NCBI GenBank assembly: GCA_044224495.1
Contig: JBGAKG010000030.1
Span: 67,212 to 131,211 of the forward strand
Length of the DNA: 64,000 nt
Source of the DNA: JBGAKG01 sp044224495
GTDB taxonomy: Bacteria; Myxococcota_A; Polyangia; Polyangiales; Polyangiaceae
Reading direction: 5' to 3'
The translations under genes and the position numbers were made by a program. The notes below the pieces were generated by a model that had not been told where the DNA came from, searched no databases, and saw only the letters and a list, made by a program, of their open reading frames with translations. Shown piece after piece: positions 24,245 through 33,052 of the stretch. Numbering within the stretch: the stretch's first letter is position 1; every line of letters starts with the position of its first letter.

Positions 24245-25024
24245 TCACTCCGCGCGCAGGACGACGTTGTCGACGTACTGATCGACGGCCTTCATCTGGG
24301 TCGTGTTGTGGCCGACGACCACCTTGCGGTCCGCCGTGGCTCCCGTCCCGTCGCAGCCCGTGACGACGACGGAGGTCCCATCGACGGTGCACGTGACGTC
24401 GAACGTCGTCGGGGACGTCTTCTGCGCGAGCAGCTTCACGTGCGCCCACGACTTCAGCGGGAACGCGACCGACGAGTCGGCGGTCTTGTTCATGGCGGCG
24501 CAGGTCCAGTTCGTCGCGTTGATGCGGAGCACGACTGGGAGTGCCCCCGTCGAGAGCGTGAAGCCGACGGCGTAGAAGACGCCGTTCGTCTTGAAGGTCG
24601 CGGTGTCGACGAGGAGATCGGCGTCGAGCGTCGACTTCGTCAGCGCGCCGCCGACGTTCACCGACTTCACGAGCTTGGTCCACAAGCCACCCGCGCCGTC
24701 GTCCGCGGTGATGGAGTGGAGCGACATCGGGGGCGACTTCGTCGGGGAGCCGGCCGTCGTCGGCGGGGGGCTCGAGTTGGACGGGTCCGGGGCCCAGCCC
24801 CGAGCGGTGAGGTCACCGTGGTCGAAGTCCTCGCAGAGGGCGGCGCCCGTGCCCTGGGTGTCGCAGAACGCGGTGCTCGCGTCCTGACCCGAGTCGGTCT
24901 GGGTGGCCACGTCCGCGGGGGCGTCGGTGGCCGCGTCGGGCGTCGGCGTCGTCGGCGAGTCGCCGACGCAGCCGGCGAAGGCGAGGGGAAGAGCCAGGCA
25001 AGCGAGCGGCGTGGAGACGCGCAT
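24245..25024 (-). CDS. Lipoprotein, LamG-like
   Basis: The signal peptide ends in lipobox FAGC (Cys19). A Thr/Asp/Ala linker follows, then a CEDFDHGDL segment and a beta-sandwich-like domain that ends DQYVDNVVLRAE. The CxDFD start and DNVV.R end match the lipoprotein at 11019-11873, so the two are likely paralogues with a concanavalin-like fold. Ligand and function are unknown. It is last in the minus-strand run that begins with the kinase at 31533. Confidence 0.75.
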   Translation of the reverse strand: MRVSTPLACLALPLAFAGCVGDSPTTPTPDAATDAPADVATQTDSGQDASTAFCDTQGTGAALCEDFDHGDLTARGWAPDPSNSSPPPTTAGSPTKSPPMSLHSITADDGAGGLWTKLVKSVNVGGALTKSTLDADLLVDTATFKTNGVFYAVGFTLSTGALPVVLRINATNWTCAAMNKTADSSVAFPLKSWAHVKLLAQKTSPTTFDVTCTVDGTSVVVTGCDGTGATADRKVVVGHNTTQMKAVDQYVDNVVLRAE

Positions 25025-25062
25025 TCCGCGAGCCTATCCTCAGGCTGGGGCAGAACGCCATG

Positions 25063-26169
25063 CTAGCGGGCGATCTTGCGCACCTCGCCGGCGGCGTGAC
25101 GCGTGAAGTACAGCCAGTTTCCGTCGAGCGCGAGGTGCCCGAGGTCGGTGTACTCGGCGTCGACCTGGAGCCCGCCCTGGAGGTCACGCCGGCGCGAGCG
25201 AAGCTCCTTGTCGGTCGTCCAGTAGACGCGCTCGGCGTCTACCGCGACGCCGAGGCCCCCGACGTAGCCCTGGTCGAGCGTGGCGACGACCTGGCCGCCG
25301 GCGTCGAGCTGGAAGAGCGCGACCCCCGTCGCGACGTACACGTCGTTGCCCGACACGACGACGTCGAAGGCCGTCCCCGCGAGGTTGCCTTGGAAGACGA
25401 CACCCTTCGTCGCCCGGTCGACCACGCTGAAATTCAGCGGGCCTCCACTCGTCACGTAGAGCCGCGTCGGGCTGACTGCGACTCCCCACGCGCTCGCGAG
25501 ACCGGTGAGGTAGTCGGTCCCGAACGTGGTGTTGTCGGTCGTCATGGCCCGTCGCACCGCCGTGTTGCCGGCCCAGAACAGCTCCGTGCCGTCGCGCGCG
25601 AGGCCCTGCGCATCCCCGAGCGACGCATTCGCGACCGGGGTGACCGAGCCGCCGCCTTTGTCGATCTTGCGGATCATCGACTCGGCGCTCGCATAGGCCT
25701 TCGAGGTCCAGTACACGCTCGTCGCGTCGACGACGATCCCAGCGGGCTTGCCCGTCTCCGCCCGTAGGACGGTGAACCCGTTGCCCGAGAGGTCGACCTT
25801 GTCGGTCTCGTTCTCCTGGCTGGGGAAGCCCGTCTTTCCGTTGCATGTAAAATACACGTGGGTCGCATCCACCGCGAGCCAGTCGGGGCGAGAGAGACCG
25901 CTCGCGAGGAGCACGGAGGCGCACTTGCCGGCGACGCACGCCTGCCCGTTGCACGAGTGCCCACAGCGCCCGCAGTTCACGTTGGAGCTGGTGACGTCGC
26001 CGCACCCACTGTCGGCGCCGCCGTCCTGCGCGTCGGCCGAGCCCGCATCGCTCGATCCGTCGAGGACCGCATCGGACGATGCATCCGCCGGCAACGCGCC
26101 GAGCCGGACGTCGTCGTTGCACGCCGCGAGCGTGCCGAGGAGAGCGAGCGCGAGGAGCCTAGGGCGCAT
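25063..26169 (-). CDS. Lipoprotein with beta-propeller-like repeats
   Basis: The signal peptide has lipobox LAAC (Cys17). An Asp/Ala/Gly linker leads to a cysteine knot (CGRCGHSCNGQACVAGKC) common in myxobacterial surface proteins. The rest consists of propeller-like repeats with VDATHVYFT, VDATSVYWT and VDAERVYWT strands, as in the lipoprotein at 6080-7120. No enzymatic motif is seen. Its ATG overlaps the end of the anti-sigma-like gene by 11 bp, so it may be part of that operon and its signal-sensing output. Confidence 0.8.
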   Translation of the reverse strand: MRPRLLALALLGTLAACNDDVRLGALPADASSDAVLDGSSDAGSADAQDGGADSGCGDVTSSNVNCGRCGHSCNGQACVAGKCASVLLASGLSRPDWLAVDATHVYFTCNGKTGFPSQENETDKVDLSGNGFTVLRAETGKPAGIVVDATSVYWTSKAYASAESMIRKIDKGGGSVTPVANASLGDAQGLARDGTELFWAGNTAVRRAMTTDNTTFGTDYLTGLASAWGVAVSPTRLYVTSGGPLNFSVVDRATKGVVFQGNLAGTAFDVVVSGNDVYVATGVALFQLDAGGQVVATLDQGYVGGLGVAVDAERVYWTTDKELRSRRRDLQGGLQVDAEYTDLGHLALDGNWLYFTRHAAGEVRKIAR

Positions 26170-26905
26170 GCGCGTCGAGCAAGCTTCTCACGTGCTGCGC
26201 GTGCGTGCTCGAAGGATGTTCCGCGAGGAAGCGTTCGCCCACGGTTCGCGCTTCCGCCGTGCGGCCCGCGGCGAAGAGCGCCTCGACGCGGACCGCGGTC
26301 GCTTCCTCGCGCAGCTGCCCTTGCGGATAGCGCGCGTCGTAGCGCGCCAACGTTTCGAGCGCGGACGAAGCCGCGCCGGATGCCAACGACGTCCGCGCGG
26401 CATCGATGAGCGCGAGCTCGTCGCGCAGACCGAGGGGGGGCGCGTCCGCGGCGCTCGCGCTCGGAGCCGGCGGGGCGCTCACCACGGCGACCGCCGTCGC
26501 GGGCGCGTGAACGGTGGCGCTCGCGGGCGATGCGGCCGAGGCGCTCGGTGCCAGCGGCGCCACCGGCGTCGACGTTGCTGGAGCGGAGACGGAAGCCGCC
26601 GGCGCGCTCGCCGGCGGAGGAGCGAACGGGCTCGAGTCGACGGCGGGCGGCGCGCTCGGCGCTGCGGCGGGAGTCACGGGTTTACCACTTTGGTACGCCT
26701 GACCGAGGAGCAGGAGCAGCGCGCCGATGCCGACCACAGTTCCGCCGATCACCCATCCCTTCGGCCAACTCTTGGGCAGCACGACCTCGCGCTCGGCGGC
26801 CTGCAAGGCGCGGTCTTCGGCGCCGGGTGCCGGCGCATCCATCGATGCGGAGTCGAGCAGCGACTTGACGAAGTCGGAGGAGCTGTCGTCGCGGAGTCGT
26901 TTCAC
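26159..26905 (-). CDS. Anti-sigma-like membrane protein with TPR-like periplasmic domain
   Basis: An N-terminal cytoplasmic segment of 50 residues is followed by one transmembrane helix (about 51-69), an Ala/Pro/Ser linker (about 75-155) and a helical periplasmic part with tetratricopeptide-like repeats (LASGAASSALETLARYDARY; LFAAGRTAEARTVGERFLAE). ATG 26905 overlaps the stop of the sigma gene by 4 nt. Gene order and topology make it the likely anti-sigma partner, although no classic zinc HxxxCxxC motif is present. It may sense cell-envelope status. Confidence 0.75.
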   Translation of the reverse strand: MKRLRDDSSSDFVKSLLDSASMDAPAPGAEDRALQAAEREVVLPKSWPKGWVIGGTVVGIGALLLLLGQAYQSGKPVTPAAAPSAPPAVDSSPFAPPPASAPAASVSAPATSTPVAPLAPSASAASPASATVHAPATAVAVVSAPPAPSASAADAPPLGLRDELALIDAARTSLASGAASSALETLARYDARYPQGQLREEATAVRVEALFAAGRTAEARTVGERFLAEHPSSTHAQHVRSLLDAHAP

Positions 26906-27585
26906 GGCTCCCTCCTTTCCGGTCCTGGACCGGGGCGAGGCGCCCGCGCCTGCCGCGCGTGATTCTCACGCGCGCGGAGGCGGTCGGCGATCTTCTGGAA
27001 CTGCTCGCGGCCGCGGCGCAGGCGCGAGGAAGCGGTGCCCTCCGGGATGTCGAGCAAGCGCGCGATCTCGGGCACCGCGAGGTGCTCGAGCTCGAAGAGG
27101 ACGAAGACTTGGCGGACGTCGTCGTCGAGCTGGTCGAGGACGGTGTCGAGGAGGGCGCGCGCGCGCTTGCGCTCCAGCGCTTCGTCCGGACCCGGGTCCG
27201 GATCCGTCGCCGCGGCGAGCTCCTCGTCGTCGCCCCCGCGGACGCGCGCGACGCGCCGGGCGTGGCTGCGCCGCAGCTCGGCAACGACGTGGGTGGTGGT
27301 GCGATAGAGAAACGACTTCTCGGCGCCCTCTTCCACGTCGTCGATGCGGCGGGCGAGGACGATGAAGACCTGCTGCGCGGCGTCGTCCGCCGCGTCCTCG
27401 GGCAGACCGAGCCGAAGGGCGGAGCGCCAGACGAAGCCGAAGTGCGCGCGCACGAGCGCCCGGACCCGCGGGAGCGATGCGGGGCGCGTTGCCGTCACCG
27501 GCACCTCGTCTTCCGTGGGTCGGTCGACCTCGTCCACCTCGTCACTCCTCCCCCCTCCATCGGCGTGCGGCGGACGAACGATCAC
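26902..27585 (-). CDS. ECF-type RNA polymerase sigma factor
   Basis: The protein (227 residues) has region 2 (AHFGFVWRSALRLGLPEDAA, then DDAAQQVFIVLARRIDD and SFLYRTTTHVVAELRR) and region 4 (LDQLDDDVRQVFVLFELEHL, then VPEIARLLDIPEGTASSRLR). It is an extracytoplasmic-function-type sigma factor. GTG 27585 overlaps the stop of the upstream gene (GTGA). The next gene encodes a likely membrane anti-sigma factor. A Pro/Arg-rich tail follows region 4. An internal GTG could start a form about 30 residues shorter. Confidence 0.9.
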   Translation of the reverse strand: MIVRPPHADGGGRSDEVDEVDRPTEDEVPVTATRPASLPRVRALVRAHFGFVWRSALRLGLPEDAADDAAQQVFIVLARRIDDVEEGAEKSFLYRTTTHVVAELRRSHARRVARVRGGDDEELAAATDPDPGPDEALERKRARALLDTVLDQLDDDVRQVFVLFELEHLAVPEIARLLDIPEGTASSRLRRGREQFQKIADRLRARENHARQARAPRPGPGPERREP

Positions 27586-28529
27586 GGAAAGCGCACCCCG
27601 ACCGCCAGACCGCCATCGAAGGCGACGCGCGCCGACTCGAAGACGGTGACCGACGGGTCGACGTAGTACCGCTCGTGGGTCAGCGGGACGGAGAGCCGCG
27701 CCTCGAGCTCCACGAACATCGGGCGCAGCTCGAGCGTGGCGCGGCCACCGAGCCCGAGCAGCGGGACGAGGCGCGCGGACGGTTGGGGATCGACGACCCC
27801 CTCCGGCGTGACCGACACCCAGAGGAGCGACACCGCCGCCACTGGGGCGATCGCGACGAGCTTCCAGCGCGGCCGCAGCGGCGCGAGCGACAGGTCGACC
27901 CGCACCGCCGTGAACGACGCGGTCGCGTTGGCCGCGTTCGCCGCGGAGCCCGTGGCTCCGGCGACCGTCGCGCGAAGCTCCTGGCTGAAGAGCCCCGCGT
28001 CGCGGAGGAAGCCGGCGCCGCCCCCGAAATGACCGACCGCCGAAGGAAGCGGCCCCGCGAGGACTCCCGCGTGGGCGACGACCACGGCTTGCCAGCGGGC
28101 GCTCGGCGCCGGCGGCGGAGGAGCCTCGCGCGGGCGCGGGGGGCCCGCATCCCACGGGAGGAGCGGGGTGGGACCATGCTCGTCGGCGGGGTAGGCGAGC
28201 CAGGTCGGCTCGAGCTCCGCGATCGGCCGGGTCGAGGCCGCCGGATCGATCGCGATCGCGGTCACCAGCGCCAAGGCCTCCACCATCTCGTCGCACGAGC
28301 CGGCGCCGAGGCTCCGCTCCGACGTTCCGCCCTTCGGATCGGTGACGACGAGCTTTCCGGTGCGCTTTCCGCCCGTGCTCGTCCGGAGGATCACCCGGAA
28401 GGTCCGGTGAGCCCCCGCGTCGACGAACGCCGCCTTGGCCGTCCGGGCCAGAACCTGGCTGCGGAAGGCGTCGGCCGTCCCGCAGCCTTCGCTCTCGTAG
28501 ACGAGCTGGATGGGCTCGGCAGCATCCAC
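27582..28529 (-). CDS. Hypothetical protein of a sigma-factor operon, no visible signal peptide
   Basis: No named family is recognised. The N-terminal domain (IQLVYESEGCGTADAFRSQV, followed by RTFRVILR) resembles the periplasmic proteins often encoded beside myxobacterial sigma/anti-sigma pairs. The C-terminal half, rich in Leu/Val/Ala with alternating strands (ATLELRPMFVELEARLSVPL), looks like a small outer-membrane barrel. The only reasonable start, GTG 28529, gives no signal peptide, because the acyl-CoA dehydrogenase gene ends at 28558. Either the export signal has been lost, or the start lies in another frame through a frameshift. Confidence 0.6.
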   Translation of the reverse strand: MDAAEPIQLVYESEGCGTADAFRSQVLARTAKAAFVDAGAHRTFRVILRTSTGGKRTGKLVVTDPKGGTSERSLGAGSCDEMVEALALVTAIAIDPAASTRPIAELEPTWLAYPADEHGPTPLLPWDAGPPRPREAPPPPAPSARWQAVVVAHAGVLAGPLPSAVGHFGGGAGFLRDAGLFSQELRATVAGATGSAANAANATASFTAVRVDLSLAPLRPRWKLVAIAPVAAVSLLWVSVTPEGVVDPQPSARLVPLLGLGGRATLELRPMFVELEARLSVPLTHERYYVDPSVTVFESARVAFDGGLAVGVRFP

Positions 28530-28557
28530 TCGGTCGGGAATATCACAGCCCGGTCGG

Positions 28558-29748
28558 TCACCGCCGCTCGAGCAGCTCCTTCGCGATCCGCAGCATCTGG
28601 ATCTCGTCGGTCCCGCCGCCGATCTGGAAGAGCTTCGCATCGCGCGCCATCATCTCGACGACGCTGCCGGTCATGTAGCCCGCGCCGCCCATGAGCTGGA
28701 CCGCCTCGAGCGCACACGCGGTGGCCGTACGGGCGCAGTAGAGCTTGGCCGCGCTCGCCTCTTCGACCGAGAGCTCCGCGCGCTTCTCTTCGGCTTCCAT
28801 CTGGCGGAGAAGCAAGAGCTTCATCATCGTGACCGCCGTGTAGATGGTCGCGATCTTCTCCTGCACGAGCTGGAACGACGCGATCGGTTGGCCCCACTGC
28901 TCGCGCTCCTTCGCGTAGCGGAGCGACTCCTCGAGGCAGCGATCGACCATGCCGTAGAGCATCGGCACCATCGCGAAGCGCTCGGCCACGAGCGAGCTCT
29001 TCGCGGCGTTGCGCGCGTTCTCGGCGGTCGCGCCACCGAGCACGCGGTCCTCCGGGACGAGCACGTCGTCGAGGAAGATCTCGCCGGTCGGCGACGTGTG
29101 CATGCCCATCTTCTTCATCGGCGGGCCCGTGTGCACGCCTGCGTCGGTGCGCTCGACGATGAACGAGCGGACGGAGCGCGTCTCGTCGTCGACCTTGGCG
29201 TAGACGACGAAGTAGTCGGCGTACGGCGCGTTGGTGATGAACGTCTTCTGCCCCTTGAGGCGCCACCCGGCGCCGTCCTTGCGGGCGACCGTCTTCATCG
29301 AGCCGAACGCGTCGCTGCCGGCGCCGGGCTCGGTCAGGCCCCAGGCGCCCACCTTGTCGAACGAGAACACCGGCAGCGCGTAGCGCTCCTTCTGCTCGAT
29401 CGTCCCACGCGCGAGGACGGAGCCGCCGAAGAGCCCGATGCTCGCGCCGAACGCCAGCGCGAAGCCGGGGCACGTGCGCGACAGCTCCATCATCAGGATG
29501 TTGGTGAGCGCGCCCACGCCGCCCTGTCCTCCACCGCTGGTCTTGCCACCTGCCGCCTGCGCCTTGGCCTTCTCGAGGCGCGCCTTGGCCATCTCGGGGA
29601 TGCCGAAGGTCTGCGCGAGCTCCTTCATGACGGGGTAGGGGAGGAGCTCCCCGCTCTCCATCGCGAGCACCTTCGGCTCGATGCGTTCCTTGCAGAATGC
29701 ACGGATGGCTTGTTGCGCGAGCTTCTGCTCTTCGGTGAACTCCAACAT
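28558..29748 (-). CDS. Acyl-CoA dehydrogenase
   Basis: A typical 396-residue FAD-dependent acyl-CoA dehydrogenase: GLTEPGAGSD at 138-147, WRLKGQKTFITNAPYAD, the REQWGQPI segment, and a C-terminal GGGTDEIQMLRIAKELL. The catalytic base position used by medium-chain enzymes is Gly here, but Glu256 (VAERFAMVPMLYG) sits where isovaleryl-CoA and long-chain enzymes have theirs, so activity is expected and a branched- or long-chain substrate is more likely. It oxidises acyl-CoA to enoyl-CoA in the cytoplasm. A Gly/Ala-rich insertion is at 64-80. It lies 54 bp after the kinase gene. Confidence 0.93.
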   Translation of the reverse strand: MLEFTEEQKLAQQAIRAFCKERIEPKVLAMESGELLPYPVMKELAQTFGIPEMAKARLEKAKAQAAGGKTSGGGQGGVGALTNILMMELSRTCPGFALAFGASIGLFGGSVLARGTIEQKERYALPVFSFDKVGAWGLTEPGAGSDAFGSMKTVARKDGAGWRLKGQKTFITNAPYADYFVVYAKVDDETRSVRSFIVERTDAGVHTGPPMKKMGMHTSPTGEIFLDDVLVPEDRVLGGATAENARNAAKSSLVAERFAMVPMLYGMVDRCLEESLRYAKEREQWGQPIASFQLVQEKIATIYTAVTMMKLLLLRQMEAEEKRAELSVEEASAAKLYCARTATACALEAVQLMGGAGYMTGSVVEMMARDAKLFQIGGGTDEIQMLRIAKELLERR

Positions 29749-29802
29749 GACGGACCCCTTCGGTGCTCAGTTCGTACGCGAATGTTTCGCGTGCGAACTA
29801 TC

Positions 29803-31533
29803 TCAGTTTCCGAAGGTCGTGTCGATGTCGCGGTGAGGCTTCTTGTGCGCCGAGCCCGTCGGGTCCGGGGCGGCCGTGGCCGAGGCGGGGGCGGTGGCGG
29901 TCGGCTTCACGACGGGAGCGACCCAGCCCGCGGGACGTTTGGCGAGCGGGATGTCGAGCGTCACCGCGTCCTGGCTGAAGACCACGACCTCCGTCTTGGA
30001 CGTGTAGCCGTTCGCCTCCGCCTTCACCCGGTGCGAGAGGCCGTCCTTCGGGAAGGCGCCGTTGAACGGGTTCTGATCGAGGGGCGCGTCGTCGATGTAG
30101 AGCTTCGCGTCGGGCGGGGTCGCCGCGAAGTGCACGTTGGTGCGCGCGACGTTGGGCGAGTTGGTCGTGGCAGTCGGCTCCGCGGTGGCCGCGGTCGCGG
30201 ACGTGGCCGCCAGGATCTCGGGCTCGCCCGTCTTGGTCGGCGAGCCCTTGTTCAGCAGGACGACGCCGACGATCACGGCGAGGCCGAGCGCGGCCGCCGC
30301 CATGACCGCGCCGACGATGATCGGGGTGCGCGACGGCGGCTTCTGGAGCGCCGGCTTCATCGACGTCGACGTGCCGCCGGTCGTGAACGACGGGGGTGCC
30401 GATGCGTCCAGCTGGGCGGTGGACACGCGCGGCATCGACGTGTTCGGAGCGGAGCCGCTCGCGACCTCCGGCGCCTGGGCCAGGTTCACGAGATCGGCCT
30501 TGGGCATCGGCGCGGAGGCCCGCTCCATCGCCTGCGACGTGCGGAGGAGGCGGAGCTGGCCGTCGATGATCTCGCGCATCTCGCGGCGGTCGCTCTCGAA
30601 CGCGTCCGTCACGAGCTTGCCGATGTCCTTCGACGTCGTCCGATCGCCGACCGACGCTAGGAAGCGCTCGAGCTCCTGTGCCATCTCGGCCGCGCTCGCG
30701 TAGCGGTAGTCGGGCTCCATCGCCATCGCGATTCGGCAGATGCGATCGAGGTCCTCCGGCACGCGAGGATCCACGTCCCGCGGGGCCGGGATCTGGCCCG
30801 TGAAGAGGTTGTGCATGATCGCGATCTCGTTCATGCCCTTCCAGAGCCGGCGGTTGGTCACCGCCTCCCAGAGCATGACGCCGACCGCGAAGATGTCGGC
30901 GCGGCGGTCGACGCGCTTGGCCGCCGCCTGCTCCGGCGGCATGTACGCGACCTTGCCCTTGAGCTCGCCCGTTCGGGTCTCCAGGGCCGAGTCGATCGCC
31001 TTCGCGATCCCGAAGTCGACGACCTTCACCTGACCGTCGTAGGTGACGAAGACGTTGTGGGGGGTCGCGTCGCGGTGGACGACGCCGAGCGGCTTTCCGT
31101 CGATGTCGACGAGGTCGTGGGCGTAGTGGAGGCCCGTCAGGGTCTCGATCAGGATCCGGATGTGGGGACCGAGCGGGAACGGCCGGTCCTTCATCAGGCG
31201 CTGGCGGATGCGCTGGAGGCTCTGGCCTTCCAGGTACTCCATCGCCAGGAAGTAACGGCGCCCCTCGTTGCCGACCTCGACCGTCTGGACGACGTTCGGA
31301 TGGTTGAGCCGGGCGGCGAGGCGCGCCTCTTCCAGGAACATGGCGAGGAACTGCTCGTCGTCCGCGAGGGCCGGACGGAGCTGCTTGATCACCATCAGCT
31401 TGTTGAAGCCGGCGGGACCACGGGCGACGCCGAGATAGACGTCTCCCATGCCGCCATGGGCGAGCTCCGCGATGAGGCGGTACCGGCCGACATCGATGAC
31501 TCCGCTTTCCAAGCTCCGCTCAGAATAGCCCAA
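29803..31533 (-). CDS. Ser/Thr protein kinase with transmembrane helix and PEGA domain
   Basis: The kinase domain (about 17-290) has Lys50, HRDATPHN (Asp155, Asn160) and DFG at 173-175; the Thr-Pro-His after HRDA is typical of myxobacterial kinases. A Ser/Pro linker leads to one transmembrane helix near 404-427 and then an extracytoplasmic PEGA domain near 464-535 (ATPPDAKLYIDDAPLDQNPF), a sensor-type beta fold. It phosphorylates unknown cytoplasmic targets in response to envelope signals. The start is TTG 31533, with no ATG or GTG close enough to keep the kinase N-terminus. It is divergent from the nucleotidyltransferase gene. Confidence 0.93.
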   Translation of the reverse strand: MGYSERSLESGVIDVGRYRLIAELAHGGMGDVYLGVARGPAGFNKLMVIKQLRPALADDEQFLAMFLEEARLAARLNHPNVVQTVEVGNEGRRYFLAMEYLEGQSLQRIRQRLMKDRPFPLGPHIRILIETLTGLHYAHDLVDIDGKPLGVVHRDATPHNVFVTYDGQVKVVDFGIAKAIDSALETRTGELKGKVAYMPPEQAAAKRVDRRADIFAVGVMLWEAVTNRRLWKGMNEIAIMHNLFTGQIPAPRDVDPRVPEDLDRICRIAMAMEPDYRYASAAEMAQELERFLASVGDRTTSKDIGKLVTDAFESDRREMREIIDGQLRLLRTSQAMERASAPMPKADLVNLAQAPEVASGSAPNTSMPRVSTAQLDASAPPSFTTGGTSTSMKPALQKPPSRTPIIVGAVMAAAALGLAVIVGVVLLNKGSPTKTGEPEILAATSATAATAEPTATTNSPNVARTNVHFAATPPDAKLYIDDAPLDQNPFNGAFPKDGLSHRVKAEANGYTSKTEVVVFSQDAVTLDIPLAKRPAGWVAPVVKPTATAPASATAAPDPTGSAHKKPHRDIDTTFGN

Positions 31534-31633
31534 GCCCTACCCATCTGCCCCAGGAAAGAGCGCAGGCCCTGCGCGGGCTCGGCTGGAGCCTGCTAGGCTC
31601 GCCGCGTTGAGCTCTCCCCACGAGAAGCAGGCG

Positions 31634-33004
31634 ATGGGGGACATCCCCCTGGATGCCATCCCCGGCGAGGTGAAACACCTCTGCGCGACCCTCCAGAGCC
31701 ACGGGAAACGGGGCTGGATCGTGGGGGGATGTGTGCGCGATCTCCTCCTCGGCAAGCCCGTGGCCGACTGGGACGTCGCGACCGACGCGCTCCCCGACGA
31801 GGTCGTTCGCTACTTCCCCAAGGTGATCCCCACCGGCATCCAGCACGGCACCGTCACGGTCCTGCTGCGCGGGAAGCACTACGAGGTCACCACGCTCCGT
31901 GGCGAGGGCGCCTACACCGACGGGCGCCGGCCCGACAGCGTGGCGTTCGTCGAGGACATCGACGCGGACCTCGCGCGGCGCGACTTCACCGTCAACGCGA
32001 TCGCGCTCGATCCCCAGACCGGTCACGTGATCGACCCGTGGGGTGGGCGGAAGGATCTCGGCGCGCGCGTGCTCCGCGCGGTCGGAAAGCCGCTCGAGCG
32101 CTTCAACGAGGACGGCCTGCGCGTGCTTCGCGCGGCGCGGTTCGTCGCCACGCTCGAGATGACGCTCGAGCCCGAGACCGAGGCCGCCATCGCAGGGGCG
32201 CTCGACACGTACCGCAAGGTCTCCCAAGAGCGCGTCCGCGACGAGTGGATGAAGGCGATGAAGGCCAAGCGACCGTCGCGCGCGTTCGACGTGATGCGGC
32301 GCACGGGCATCCTCGGCGTCTCGTGCCCCGAGCTGCTCGAGGGCGTCGACTGCGAGCAGAACAAGTGGCACTCGTTCGACGTCTGGGGCCACGCGATGGC
32401 GTGCCTCGATGCGTGCGTCGGCGATCCGGTGCTGCGCGTCGCCGCGCTCCTCCACGACGTCGGCAAGCCGCGGAGCCGCGCCTTCAGCGACAAGACCAAG
32501 GACTGGACGTTCTACGATCACGAGCGGATCGGGGCCGAGATGGCGGACCCCATCTGCGAGCGCCTGCGGTTCTCGAACGACGAGCGCGCGCGCATCGTCT
32601 CGCTCGTGCGCAATCACCTGTTCCACTACCAATCCGAGTGGACGGACGCGACCGTGCGCCGCTGGCTCCGGCGCGTCGGCGTCGACCGCGTCGAGGACCT
32701 CTACCTCCTGAACGAGGCCGACGTGCGAGGGAAGGGGCGGGACTTCGACGCCGACCTGGCCGCGCTCGAGATGCTGAAGGCCCACGTCGCGCGCGTGCTC
32801 GCCGCCGGGGCGGCCTTGTCGACGAAGGACCTCCGCGTGAACGGCCACGACCTGATGAAGGAGCTCGGGCTCAAGCCCGGCCGCGCCCTCGGCGACATCC
32901 TCTCCCTGCTGCTCGAGGACGTCATCGCGGACCCGGCGAAAAACGAGCGCGAGCCCCTCCTGGCGCGGGCGCGCGAAATCGTGGCGGAGCGCGGCCTCGG
33001 GTGA
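31634..33004 (+). CDS. cca: CCA tRNA nucleotidyltransferase / poly(A) polymerase family protein
   Basis: The head domain has the class II nucleotidyltransferase signature GWIVGGCVRDLLLG with DWDVATDA, where the two Asp bind metal, and RRDFTVNAIA. An HD phosphohydrolase motif (LLHDVGKPRSRAF) follows in the C-terminal half. This domain order fits a CCA-adding enzyme with phosphatase domain; a poly(A) polymerase role cannot be excluded. I chose ATG 31634; an in-frame TTG at 31607 is an alternative that adds nine residues. It is followed after 48 bp by an outer-membrane barrel gene. Confidence 0.88.
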   Translation: MGDIPLDAIPGEVKHLCATLQSHGKRGWIVGGCVRDLLLGKPVADWDVATDALPDEVVRYFPKVIPTGIQHGTVTVLLRGKHYEVTTLRGEGAYTDGRRPDSVAFVEDIDADLARRDFTVNAIALDPQTGHVIDPWGGRKDLGARVLRAVGKPLERFNEDGLRVLRAARFVATLEMTLEPETEAAIAGALDTYRKVSQERVRDEWMKAMKAKRPSRAFDVMRRTGILGVSCPELLEGVDCEQNKWHSFDVWGHAMACLDACVGDPVLRVAALLHDVGKPRSRAFSDKTKDWTFYDHERIGAEMADPICERLRFSNDERARIVSLVRNHLFHYQSEWTDATVRRWLRRVGVDRVEDLYLLNEADVRGKGRDFDADLAALEMLKAHVARVLAAGAALSTKDLRVNGHDLMKELGLKPGRALGDILSLLLEDVIADPAKNEREPLLARAREIVAERGLG

Positions 33005-33052
33005 AGCCGAGGCGCGAGATTTCGTCCTCGGCAGTGTGGTAGCGTCGGCCCC

